A stretch of 64,000 nt of DNA from Antilocapra americana (Eukaryota; Chordata; Mammalia; Artiodactyla; Antilocapridae). Positions 47,800 to 58,935 of the stretch are shown here, one piece after another. Location of the stretch: positions 603,352 to 667,351 of the forward strand of contig ML660211.1 of assembly GCA_007570785.1 (NCBI GenBank). The letters are read 5' to 3'. A model generated the notes under the pieces. That model searched no databases. It had not been told where the DNA came from and saw only the letters and a program-made list of their open reading frames with translations. Within the stretch, counting starts at the first letter, position 1; each line of letters opens with the position of its first letter. The translations under genes and the position numbers were made by a program.

Positions 47800-48570
47800 T
47801 TCTCTTTTGAACCTTTATTTTGTGTTAGGGTATAGCCGACTACCAATGTTGTGATAGTTTCAGCCATACATATATATGTATCCATTCACCCCCAAACTCC
47901 CCTCCCATCCTGGCTGCTGCAAAACATTGAGCAGAGTTCCATGTGCTATACAGTAGGTCCTTGTTAGTTATCCTTTTTAAATATAGCAGTGTGTACATAT
48001 CCATCCCAAACTCCCTAACTAGTCCTCCCCCTGCCACCTCGCTGGCAACCATAAGTTTGTTCTCTATGTCTGTGAGGCTGTTTCTATTTTGTAAGTTCAT
48101 TTGCATCATTACTTTTTAGATTCCACATACAAGGGATATCATACAATATTTAACCTTCTCTGACTTACTTCACTCAATATGACAGTCTCTAGGTCTATCC
48201 ATATTGCTGCAAATGAAATTGTTTCATTCTTTTTAATGGCTGATTATATTCCATTGCATATATGTACCACATCTTTATCCATTCCTCTGTTGATGGACAT
48301 TTAGGTTGTTTCCATGTCTTCACTATTGGAAACAGTGTTACAATGAACATCGGGGTGCATATATCCTCTCAGATATGTTTTTCTCTGATTATATGCTCAA
48401 GAATAAGATTGCTGGGTCAAATGGTAGCTATATTTTTACTTTTTAAAGGTACCTCCATACTATTCTCCATAGTTGCTATGCGAATTTACATTCCCACCAA
48501 CAGTGTAAGAGGGTTCCCTCTCTCCACATCCTCTCTGGCATTTATTGAAAAACATGTATTTAAAATGCCA
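47800..48570 (-). mobile_element. 5'-truncated older L1
   Basis: Reverse complement of an L1 3' UTR and ORF2 C-terminus: TATACAGTAGGTCCTTG at the left, CTGTTGATGGACATTTAGG in the middle, CACCAACAGTGTAAGAGGG at the right. It is more diverged than the L1-BT copies. Confidence 0.92.
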
Positions 48571-49737
48571 TCGTCTCTGTAGTAAGTATATAGGAAAAAA
48601 TGTTGTAGTGCATGGCCTTTATTTCCTGGTAATTTAATCAAAGATGTAGGTTCTAATTATGATAGCACTGATATAGCACTTAATTGCCCTATATGCATCA
48701 TAAAAGCTATGTACAAAATGAGAAGTAATTTCTCTGTTTTACATACTATCTTTTCTTATTTTATGTAATAGATACCATATGTAAGATACATATAATCTTT
48801 TTATTGTTTTATAAACAACATATATCTTCTTCTTCTTGATAATTATAAGAGTATGTGAAAACAAAGAAATATCCTGAAAAGGGAAAAATAACTCTACAAT
48901 GTAAGGATATGACAATTTCTCACCTTCTGAATTTAATTTTATGAAGTCTCAGTACCACATTGCTCTCAATGTGACTTTAGGTGCCCGTGAAGAGCCAATA
49001 AAAATGTTATAATATATTGTAAGCCATTGAGTCTTGGACTTTAATCCAATTATACTGTCTACAGCTCTTTAAAAGTTAGTACAAAAGACATCCAAATCTA
49101 ATAAAATCTAATCTGAGCAAGGAATTATTGAGTTTTCTAAATCCATTAAGAAGCCTAATGGCCATGCTTGCGAACTAAGGCAAATGGAGTAATCTAATTT
49201 TGCCTTTTAAATGAAGGGGGTTAGTATGATTGTCAAAGCCCTGTCTTTAGATATTAACTAAGAAAGCCACAATAATAAGCATCATTACATTACATTCAAA
49301 GAGTAATGCACCAAGATTGCTAAATCTCTGATCTTTAGTTAACAAAGGGACCATTGTAAACTTGCCAAAGGCTGACCTCATTGAAGAGTCAAGACTACAA
49401 GAAGGGTGCAATTAGCAAGGACTAACCTACACACAAGCCCACAAAGGAGTGAAAGAAGAAAATACATCATGCAAAAGTTCCATAAATACCCATAAAATAC
49501 ATTATTAAGTTAGGCTTCCTTGACAAAGTTTTTTATTTTTATTTGCTACATTTTCAGCTATCTTATCATCTTTTTCTCCTTTTTTATTATCTCTAATGAC
49601 AGAGTAACTTTGCCATTGCAATAAAGACAACATATCTGCCTTTGTGAAGCTTCCAGAGACAATGCATACTAAAGATACTCCTTTGGTATGTTTATATTTA
49701 ATTGAGACACAATGAAGCCAAAAATATTCTTAAAAAC
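48571..49737. other. Unassigned AT-rich sequence
   Basis: No gene or clear repeat in about 1.2 kb. Confidence 0.5.
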
Positions 49738-50102
49738 ACAAGACAGTCTAAAAAAACATGATACAAATGAACTTACTTACAAAACAGAAACAGACTCAGC
49801 AACACAGAGAATGAATTTATGGTTGCTAGAGGTGGGTAAGCAGGTGGAAGGATGGGAGGAGGGATAGGGAGTTTGGATGAACAGGCATACACTGCTACAT
49901 TCAAAACTGGGTAACCAGCAAGATCCTATTGTATAGCAGATGGAATTCTGCTCAGTGTTGTGTGACAGCCTGGATGGGAGGGGAATCTGGGGGAGAGTGG
50001 ATACATGTATTAATATAAATATTAATGGCTGAGTCCCTTTGCTGTTCACCTGAAACACTATTAATCAGCTATATCCCAATACAAAATAAAACATTAAAAA
50101 AG
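49738..50102 (+). mobile_element. L1 3' end
   Basis: Sense L1: CAAATGAACTTACTTACAAA, GAATTTATGGTTGCTAGAGG, GATCCTATTGTATAGCAGAT, with an A-rich tail (AATAAAACATTAAAAAA). Confidence 0.9.
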
Positions 50103-52311
50103 TAAGATAGTCTTCCACTGTGCCTGATAAACTTATCGGCAGGACAATATCGAGCTGTCTACATGGTTCTGCTGTTTCAGATTTTTTCATCTTCCATTCA
50201 AACAGTCATTCAGAAATATGTTAAATGCCACTACAATGGCCTATGACAGACATTAGAGAAACCACAGTCCCTTGGCATCAGTAGTTGACCAGGGAAGTCC
50301 CCTTACAGACTACTAAATGATACCAAAATTTAACATTACCACGCAAAGCTATTATAAGAGCTCTGGTTGTGAAAGTATATAATTTGAAGCATGTCTTATA
50401 AATATAAACATCTGATCCAATCTTAGGTCTTTAGGGAAATATGCAAAAAGAGTTATACAAGCTGCAACAGGGGCATGAAGAAAAGTGGGCCAGATTAATA
50501 AGTGGGAGCGTTAGAAAAAGATATTACACATGGAGAAGAAATTGTAAAAGACCAGCTACATCAGAAAATGAAAAGATAAGATCTTAATTTTTCTCACCAT
50601 ATGCACACAGAATAATCATGTGATGTGAAAGAAGTGTTAGCTAATGCTACAGTGGTAATCAGACTGTGCTACATACATGTATCAACTAAACATGTATATG
50701 TTAAATTTGCACAGTGTTATATGTCAGCCATATCTCTATAAAAATGTCAACTGTTGGTGAAAAGGAAATATGAATTGGGAAGTGGGTACAGTGAAAAAGA
50801 TGAGGCTAAAGAGGGAAGGAGACCCAGGTTAAGAATCTCATCATTTATCTTTAAGCTAAAGGAAACAATCAAACAATATTAACGATGACTCAGACATAAA
50901 CGTATTTATATATAAAAATGATCACTAGGTCTGCCATAAGGTCATTTTTTTTTTTTCCTAAGAGCTGGGAAAATTTGAAGTGAATATACTATTAAAGTAC
51001 ACCGCTACAGTGAACACTGCTGGTGAAATTCACACTACCAGAATGAGCTAAAGTCAATTGTTTGGAAGGAAACATTTTTTTTTTTTTCACCTTATATTCA
51101 AGCTTGCTCTTGTCATATTTTTCCTCATCTCAAAACCATCTTGCTTGGATCCTATATCTTCCCAAGCACTTGAAGGTGGTAAATAACAATACCATATTCA
51201 ACATGAGAAAGATCGTTGCAATGTCAAAATATCAACCTCACCCAAATGAACACTTGATTTTCCTAATTTGTCTTGTCCAGGAAATTCTCTGATAGTGGGG
51301 AAGTAGAGGCAGTCAATTCTCCCCCAGGTTTTGGATGAATGAAGGAAAGAATAGTACAGGATGAAAATAGGCCTGCTTGAGTAGAGTTGCTGTTATCTAG
51401 AGCTGGTCCAGCCAGTGTCTGTGGGTAGGTACTCCAGGCTGGTCATTTCCTTGGAGAGCTATTTTGCACACTCAGAATATCTCTGCCCATGCTCTACAGA
51501 CCTCATGGCTGCAATCCATTTTTTAGTAAGGCAATCATAGTTACTCAGCCTCAGAGTGATTGTCTCTTATTATTCTTCCCTGAGGAAATAGCTTGGGGGA
51601 GAAACTATATACAGAATTTTTTCAGACGAGGTTGTTTGATCTAAATAGTTGTCTTGAGAATCTGATAAAGATTCCTTGAATCTAAGAAAGTTTTTTGTAA
51701 AACATCCCCCTACATTTTCTGATGAATTGTTTTCTCATCTAGGCTGGAGGATGGTTAATGGGCCTGAGGGATTTCATTAGAAAGCACTGGGACTGTACTT
51801 TGTATCTTTTTAGAAAATGAAAGCAATTATTTGACCAGTTTTCAATAACAGTGCATTATCTTAAATTGATACGACTGCTGAAGTCTCACTTTACATCTTC
51901 ATCCCAAGGAAATGGTGGTAGAGCTTCATTTGTTTTTAACATACATGATCAATAAGGTTCAATTATTAGAGGGATGAAGTAAAAGACAAGAAGTTCAGTA
52001 GGACTACTCAAATTTCTTTAAGAGAATGGTGCTACAACTCATTGAAATAAGGAGGGCACAGACACAGTATTAAGGGGCTAGTACTCTCTTAATCAGTGGT
52101 ATGACTATCAGAAAGTGCAGTGTCTCAAAAAATGAAAACAGCTTCAACTGTATGTAGGCACACATGCAGAACATGTGGAAAAATAGCAAAACACCATAAT
52201 AGCAGATTTGAGTAATGATGAGAATTATTAACGTACGTTCTCTCTTCAAAACAGATAAAGACAAGGCTCTTTCTCTGAAGATAAACATCAAATTTGATGC
52301 CAGGTAGGACA
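50103..52311. other. Unassigned sequence
   Basis: No gene or young transposon in 2.2 kb. A region around 51380-51560 is richer in GC (AGCTGGTCCAGCCAGTGTC, CTCTGCCCATGCTCTACAG) and could be an old unnamed repeat. Confidence 0.45.
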
Positions 52312-52470
52312 CAGAAGAGGAAGGCAGAAGATGAAATGGTTAGGTAGCGTCACTGACTCAATGGACATGAGTTTGAGCAAAATCTGAAAGAGAGAAACAC
52401 AGGGAAGCCTGGTGTGCTGCAGTCCATGGAGTTGCAAAGAGCTGGACATGACTTAGCGACTGAACAAGAA
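52312..52470 (+). mobile_element. Short BovB 3' end
   Basis: About 160 bases of BovB in sense: GAGGAAGGCAGAAGATGAAA, GTCACTGACTCAATGGACAT, AGTCCATGGAGTTGCAAAG, GACTTAGCGACTGAACAAG. Confidence 0.9.
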
Positions 52471-52727
52471 TGACACAGACTTCAGGCTTGAAGACTGATC
52501 AGACAGACAATGGGCATATAATCATCTTGTGTCTCTTACGCATACATTGCACGTGAGCAGGATTGTGCTGCAAATTTTATAGCCTAGAAATATATAGGCT
52601 GGAATTTGCATTTATAATTATCTACAAAATAATTGTGCAATAATTCACCCCCATAAAAAGGTAGTATCTTGGGTCTCCCCACTCTAAGGATAGGTGATAA
52701 TGTTTTTAAAGACAGAAACCTTGCCTT
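52471..52727. other. Unassigned sequence
   Basis: No gene or repeat recognised. Confidence 0.45.
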
Positions 52728-52862
52728 TCATGCATGCTCTGTCATATTCAACTCTTTACAACCCATGGACTCTAGCCTGCCTATGGAATTTTTCAGGCAA
52801 GAATACTGGAGTGGATTGCCATTTCCTATTCCATGGCACCTTCCTGACCCAAGGATTGAACA
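52728..52862 (-). mobile_element. Partial Bov-tA SINE
   Basis: Reverse-oriented piece lacking the tRNA-like head end: CAACTCTTTACAACCCATGG, GGCAAGAATACTGGAGTGG, CTTCCTGACCCAAGGATTG. Confidence 0.88.
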
Positions 52863-53318
52863 CTATCTATGAATTACATAAATATTTGAACACACTGAGT
52901 TAAGAGTTGTAGTGGTAAAGCAAGAGACATGGTACCCTGGTACAAGCCTGAGTGTGTTCATTTATTTTTATTTAAATAGATTTAATTTAGTGTCTGCTCA
53001 ATACTGAATCCTCTTAAGCTAAAAAAAGAAAAACATATAGTTAATTGCTAACATTAAAGAATTTAAACCTTCCCAAAAGCATAAATTCAAAAGAAAGTGT
53101 CCAACAAAGTAGATATAAATTAGTGTGATTTCTTCTTTTGGTCTCAAATGTTCTAAATATCAATCTTAGAAGATGTTTGTGATAAGTTCAAATATGTATT
53201 TTGCCCTTGCTTCTCCTAGAAAAAATAAGAGCTTAAGTAGTGATTGACAATACCATATATTTAATACATAACTTTGGAGGGTTTTTTGTGTGTGTGTACT
53301 TTTTAAAATGTTCAAATG
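52863..53318. other. Unassigned AT-rich sequence
   Basis: No gene or repeat recognised; short TG run at 53287-53297. Confidence 0.5.
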
Positions 53319-53335
53319 TTGAAAGAATGTGTCTT

Positions 53336-55391
53336 TTTTTTTTTTTTTTAGTTTTGCCAAACAATGACATGATATCACCATGGGTTTACATATGCTCCCC
53401 GTCCAGAACCCCCCTCCCTCCTCCCTCCCCCCAGGAAATCTCGTTGCACCAGCCCCGAGCATCAATCCTGGGCTGGTGATTGATTAGACATATGATAATT
53501 AACATGTTTCAATGCCATTCTCCCATATCATCCCACCCTTTCCCTCATCCACTGAGTCCACAAGTCTATTCTATACATCTGCGTTCCTTTTGTTGTCTCG
53601 CATGTTGGGTTCTCGTTACCATCTTTCTAAATTCCATATATATGCGTTAATATACTGTATTGTTGTTTTTGCTTCTGGCTTACTTCACTCTGGATAATGG
53701 GCTCCAGTTTCGTCCATCTGAGTAGAACTGATTCAAATGAATTTTTCCTTAATGCTGAGTAATATTCCATTGTGTATATGTACCACAGCTTTCTTATCCA
53801 TTCGTCAGTTGATGGGCATCTAGGTTGCTTCCATGTCCTGGCTATTGTAAATAAAGCAGCGATGAACATTGGGGTACACGTGTCTCTTTCAATTCTGGTT
53901 TCCTCGGTGTATATGCCCAGCAGTGGGATTGCTGGGTCATATGGCAGGACTATTTGCAGTTTTTTAAGGAACCTCCACACTGTTTTCCATAGTGGCTGTA
54001 CTAGTTTGCAATCCCACCAACAGTGTAAGAGAGTTCCCTTTTCTCCACATCCTCTCCAGCATTTATTACTTCTGGATTTTTGGATTGCAGCCATTCTGAC
54101 TGGTGTAAAGTGATACCTCATTGTGGTTTTGATTTGCATTTCTCTGATAATGAGTGATGTTGAGCATCTTTTCATGTGTTTGTTAGCCATTTGTATGTCT
54201 TCTTTGGAGAAATGTCTGTTAAGTTCTTTGGCCCACTTTTTGATTGGGTCGTTTATTTTTCTAGAATGGAGCTGCAGGAGTTGCTTGTATATTTGTGAGA
54301 TTAATTGTTTGTCTGTTGCTTCATTTGCTATTATTTTCTCCCATTCTGAAGGCTGTCTTTTCACCTTGCTTATAGTTTCCTTTGCTGTGCAGAAGCTTTT
54401 AATTTTAATTAGGTCCCATTTGTTTATTCGTGCTTTTATTTCCAATATTCTGGGAGGTGGGTCATGAAGGATCCCACTTTGGTTTATGTCAGAGAGTGTT
54501 TTCCCAATGTTATCCTCTAGGAATTTTATAGTTTCTGGTCTTATGCTTAGATCTTTGATCCATTTTGAGTTTATCTTTGTGTATGGTGTTAGAAAGTGTT
54601 CTAGTTTCATTCTTTTACAAGTGGCTGTCCAGTTTTCCCAGCACCACTTGTTAAAGAGGTTGTCTTTTCTCCATTGTATATTCTTGCCTCCTTTGTCAAA
54701 GATAAGGTGTCCATAGATGTGTGGATTTATCTCTGGGCTTTCTGTTTTGTTCCATTGATCTATATTTCTGTCTTTGTGCCAGTACCATACTGTCTTAATG
54801 ACTGTGGACTTGTAGTATAACCTAAAGTCAGGTAGGTTGATTCCTCCAGTTCCAATCTTCTTTCTCAAGATTGCTTTGGCTATATGAGATTTTTTGTATT
54901 TCCATACAAATTGAGAAATTATTTGTTCTAATTCTCTGAAAAGGACCTCTGGTAGCTTGATAGGAATTGCATTGAATCTGTAGATTGCTTTGGGTAGTAT
55001 ACTCATTTTCACTATATTGATTCTTCCAATCCACGAACACAGCACACTTCTCCATCTGTTTGTGTCCTCTTTGATTTCTTTCATCAGTGTTTTATAGTTT
55101 TCTATATACAAGTCTTTTGTTTCTTTAGGTAGAAACACTCCTAAGTTTTTTTTTTCTTTTTGTTTCTATGGTGAATGGAATTGTTTCCTTAATTTCTCTT
55201 TCTGTTTTCTCATTGTTAGTGTATAGAAATGCCAGGGATTTCTGTGTGTTGATTTTATATCCTGAAACTTTGCTATATTCACTGATTAGCTCTAGTAATT
55301 TTCTCGTAGAGTGTTTAGGGTTTTCAATATAGAGGATCATGTCATCTGCAAACAGAGAGAGTTTTACTTCTCATTTTCCAATCTGAATTCC
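53336..55391 (-). mobile_element. Young L1-BT, 2.06 kb, 17-bp TSD
   Basis: Reverse-oriented L1-BT with a T-run at the left (poly-A in reverse), a 3' UTR including a pyrimidine tract at 53409-53432, and the last third of ORF2. Perfect 17-bp direct repeats TTGAAAGAATGTGTCTT lie at 53319-53335 and 55392-55408. The target reads TCTT then AA, which fits L1 endonuclease preference. The 5' truncation lies just upstream of the RT catalytic box. Confidence 0.98.
53627..55391 (-). pseudogene. L1 ORF2 C-terminal region (RT box to stop)
   Basis: ORF2p of L1 is an endonuclease and reverse transcriptase that copies L1 RNA at nicked chromosomal DNA. Here only the part from the RT catalytic box on is present: FADD is encoded at 55341-55352. 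An open segment (55125-55340) is followed by a frame change in an A-rich run of the sense strand (55146-55155), and then 503 codons stay open to the natural stop at 53627. The C-terminal cysteine motif is intact, with C-x3-C-x7-H-x4-C in [18 protein letters not shown]. The apparent start of the 503-codon frame is a GTG after an in-frame stop near 55166, so it is not a real initiation site. Truncated and frameshifted, but little decayed, hence young. Confidence 0.95.
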
Positions 55392-55426
55392 TTGAAAGAA
55401 TGTGTCTTAACCATAAATATAAGCCG

Positions 55427-55510
55427 AAGTGTTTCTCAAACTATAATGTACCTGAAATTCACCAGGGAAGCTTATTAAAACTTCAGATTCTTGGTACACA
55501 ACAGGTAGAA
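55427..55510 (+). mobile_element. Possible MER5-type hAT remnant
   Basis: GTGTTTCTCAAACTATAATG, then AAATTCACCAGGGAAGCTTA and TTAAAACTTCAGATTCTTGG follow the start of MER5-like elements. Right part lost. Confidence 0.5.
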
Positions 55511-55589
55511 ATCGCATGTGAATTATTTGGCAAGACAAGGCCAATTGGCCCAGGAAAATGAACTATAAGCCTCAGACGTAGGTGGTTAA

Positions 55590-55790
55590 GAAGGTGGCAC
55601 TAATAGGAAGTTGTTGTATAACACAGGGAGCTCATCCTGGTACTCTGACATCCTCCAAGGATGGGAGGGAGGTTCAAGAGAGAGGGGATGCATGTATACT
55701 TATGGCTGATTCATGTTGCTGTATGACAAAAGCCAACACAACCGTGTAAAACAATTATCCTCCAATCGAAAATTAAAAATACAAAAGGCA
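55590..55790 (+). mobile_element. Ruminant L1 3' end
   Basis: Sense L1 terminus: GTATAACACAGGGAGCTCAT, GGATGGGAGGGAGGTTCAAG, TTCATGTTGCTGTATGAC, AACAATTATCCTCCAATCG. Confidence 0.88.
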
Positions 55791-55914
55791 CACATACAAA
55801 AACAATGAGCAAAAAATGCAGAATTTAAAATGACACATACACAATGATCACAACTATGTAAAATTCTATCTGTATAACCAGCGGGATTGGAAAAACTACA
55901 AAACTGATAATTTG

Positions 55915-56140
55915 GAGTGTTGTGTCCTTAGTCGCTGAGTCATGTCCAACTCTGCAACCCCATAGACTGTGGCCCGCCAGGCTCCTCTGTCCATGGGATT
56001 CTCCAGCCAAGAAGACTGGAGTGGGTTGCCATGCCCTCCTCCAGGGGATCTTCCCAACCCAGGGATCAAACCCAGGTCTCTTGCATTGCAGATGGAGTTT
56101 TTTTTTTTTTTTACCATCTGAGCCACCAGGTAAGCCTTAA
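55915..56140 (-). mobile_element. Bov-tA SINE with expanded T-run
   Basis: Reverse-oriented Bov-tA. The usual ATTCTTTACCATCTGAGCC region has become a run of about 15 T at 56098-56112 followed by ACCATCTGAGCC. Box B has one change (GGTTTGATCCC on the minus strand). Confidence 0.94.
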
Positions 56141-56807
56141 CATTTTTGTTATTGTTCATTGAGTCACTGTAATTTTTAGGTATTTAAGGTTATATTGCAC
56201 TGTATATTTAGGGCATATACATTAAGAAATGTAAAACTCCATTTTTTCTGGAAAATTTAAAAAAAAGGAAATTGGCACTAAGATAAAGATTAATCAAATC
56301 CTGTCCTATTAGGTAGATAATTGTGTGTTAGAGGAAAGACAGTTGACTAGATGGTGCAGAAAATTGTCTGAGGCTTGGTTATCTACCCAGGGGGCTCCAT
56401 GGGGCTATTCTAAAGGGAGGTTAGTGTCTAAAAATGATTCAGCCTCTCTATATGTAACTTTTTCAAACACAAGTCTATGCAGGGACAATTCAGGCAATCC
56501 AAGAATAGAAAAATCTTTCACAAAGGGTCTTCAGAATAAATTGCTAGGGTTATGCTTATGAAATAACATTTTTCCAACTTGAGCTCCACATCCGGACAGC
56601 TTGTCTCTCTTGGCATCTTCCTTATTCACTGACTTAATCTTACATGCTTACTGTAACCAAGATTTTAAAACAACCTATCATGATTTACATGTGTGTGAAC
56701 GTCTGCCTTTAATAAAGTGATAAGAAGCTATTTGACCTTTTAGGTTTCTCATACATAGTATGAAAATAAATTCTATAAAAGTGATAGTCAACCTTTTGGT
56801 AATTCCC
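56141..56807. other. Unassigned sequence
   Basis: No gene is recognised. A 78-codon frame at 56325-56561 has no motif or codon signal I can point to. Confidence 0.45.
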
Positions 56808-57018
56808 AGGGCTTCCCTGGTGGCTGAGTGGTAAAGAATCCACCTGCCAATGCAGGAGATGAAGAGTCAGTCCCTGGGTTGGGAAGATCCCCTGAGGGGA
56901 ATGGCTACCCATTCCAGTATTCTTGCCTGGGAAATCCCATGAACAGAGGAACCTGGAAGGGGTACAGTACATGAATCTCAAAAGAGTTTGACATGACTTA
57001 GCAACTAAACAACTAACA
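56808..57018 (+). mobile_element. Bov-tA SINE
   Basis: Sense Bov-tA: GGGCTTCCCTGGTGGCTGAG at the tRNA-like head, CCCTGGGTTGGGAAGATCCC, and a BovB-like tail GACTTAGCAACTAAACAAC. Clear TSDs were not found. Confidence 0.94.
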
Positions 57019-57552
57019 CATCATAACAGTCTTCCAAATACAATTAATTCAAGAATATTCTTTTTAACCCTTCCAAAATGAACCTAACAAAAACAAGCGT
57101 ATTGAATATTGTTACATTATAGAAATGGTGAACCAGGCACAGTGTAAATAAACTCTAGCTGAAAGCAGTGGGCTTCCAATGTAAGCATGTTTTTAAGTTC
57201 TTGCAAAGAACAGACTCTGCAGATGTGACATTATCAACAGCATTAAAGAAACGATTTATATCTTGAGCACTTATTTGTTTCTTAACTCTTTAAAGAAGAT
57301 ATTATTAAAGCATACATTCAAAAAAGAGCACCTACAATATGTGTAATGGTTTACAGTTTAAAAATGTGCATTTGTATCATAAACTTACTGATTTTCACTA
57401 ACTTCAAGTATATTTTACTTATGACAAACATGTGGAAACAGACTCAATCATAAACAGATAGTGAATGACAAAATTGCTTTTAGATGTCTCTTTGTATTAA
57501 ATTTAGGACACTGAAAGTATTATATTGTACAGAAAATATATATTCCACTTAC
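57019..57552. other. Unassigned AT-rich sequence
   Basis: No gene or repeat recognised. Confidence 0.5.
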
Positions 57553-57562
57553 TGCTGTACCA

Positions 57563-57875
57563 GGGTTTCCCTGAAAGCTCACTTAGTGAAGAATCCACCT
57601 GCAATGCAGGAGACCAGGGTTCGATTCCTGGGTCAGGAAGATCCACTGAAGAAGGGATTGGCTACCCACTCCAGTATTTTTGGCTTCCCTTGTGGCTCAG
57701 CTGGTAAAGAATCCACCTGCAATGCAGGAGACCTGGCTTTCACCCCTGGATTGGGAAGATGCCCTGGAAAAGGGAAAGGCTACCCACTCTAGCATTCTGC
57801 CCTGGAGAATTCCATGGACTGTATAATCCACCGGGTCACAAAGAGTCAGACACAGCTGAGTGACTTTCGCTTTCA
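57563..57875 (+). mobile_element. Dimeric Bov-tA SINE with 10-bp TSD
   Basis: Two tRNA-like heads in tandem: one at 57563 (GGGTTTCCCTGAAAGCTCAC) with an exact box B GGTTCGATTCC at 57618-57628, and one at 57681 (GGCTTCCCTTGTGGCTCAG) with a mutated box. Only the second carries the full BovA/BovB-like tail. Repeats TGCTGTACCA at 57553-57562 and 57876-57885. Confidence 0.95.
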
Positions 57876-57885
57876 TGCTGTACCA

Positions 57886-58834
57886 AGTTACTAGGTGCAT
57901 TGTTAATTGTAACTGTCTAAATATAACAGTATATAAGACAGAGGAAAACTACTTTCTTTTAGAACAGAGATAAATCAGATGACTTAAATTTGAGATTCAT
58001 TCTTCAAACAGTGATGATTTTCTGTATTATTTTGATGAGGGTATCACTTAGAAATATTTGATCTTATGTCAATAGTCCCACAAGGAAATTATTACCCCCA
58101 ATATTTATATTATAAAACAAACAGATGGAAAGAATTGGGTTCCAAAACATTTATAACAAATTATATTTTCTATAAAAGGTCTTGAAAGTTTTAATTTCAT
58201 CAGGCAGTTTCTATGACTGGTTTTTTTCCATTTTTCAGTCATTGCAAATTTTCACTGAAGAAGCATAAAATCCATTTTTATTTAGCTTTTTATTTCTGTA
58301 CATTTTTATGGAGTTGTTTTCTTTTATAAAAATTTTCATGTATGTAAAGTTAAAATGTCTGAAAAATGTTACTATTAGGTGTTTTAAGATAAAAATATAT
58401 TGTTTTACTAACATTTTTATTTCTTGTTAATAATATGTAAGTTTCCATTTAAGATGTAGATTTTTACTAGATTAAGAATTGAAAATTAGAACTGGGCATA
58501 TATTAATGTAAATATCTAATTTTATGCTGATTTTTATTAATTTCTATATCTGTTCTTAAATTCTGAAATAGTATGTGATCTTAGAGTATTTTTAATATCT
58601 AAAAGATTATATATCTAAATATTTACTTAAATATTTAGCAATCTAAATACCTGCTTAATCTTTAAATATTTGTTTAAAAAGATACATTTTTAAGATTTTT
58701 GAATTACTTTTTAAAGGAAATATGTAAATAAAAATAGCTGCTTAGGGATCTTATTTCAAAGTACTTACTTTTTGGCCAATGTACCTAGATTCATTTACAA
58801 TTATCCATATGTGGGTAGTATTCACAAGCATGGT
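57886..58834. other. Unassigned very AT-rich sequence
   Basis: No gene or repeat recognised; AAATATTTA-like words recur at 58610-58680. Confidence 0.5.
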
Positions 58835-58935
58835 ATCTAGAATTGAAATGCCATTTCATGCTCTTTACTAGCTGTGTGTTGACAAGTTAATTAACCACTC
58901 TGGGGTCCTTGAACAATATGTATGAAAATGACCTG
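58835..58935 (+). mobile_element. MIR SINE remnant
   Basis: Sense MIR core: CTTTACTAGCTGTGTGTTGA, CAAGTTAATTAACCACTCTG, CCTTGAACAATATGTATG. Confidence 0.55.

Noticed and set aside
53772..54716. Plus-strand frames of 76-114 codons
   Set aside because: Antisense shadows of the L1 ORF2 fragment; similar frames recur at 62.9-63.9 kb for the same reason.
57610..57632. tRNA-like box B as a tRNA gene
   Set aside because: It is the tRNA-derived head of a SINE; no cloverleaf or complete tRNA is present.
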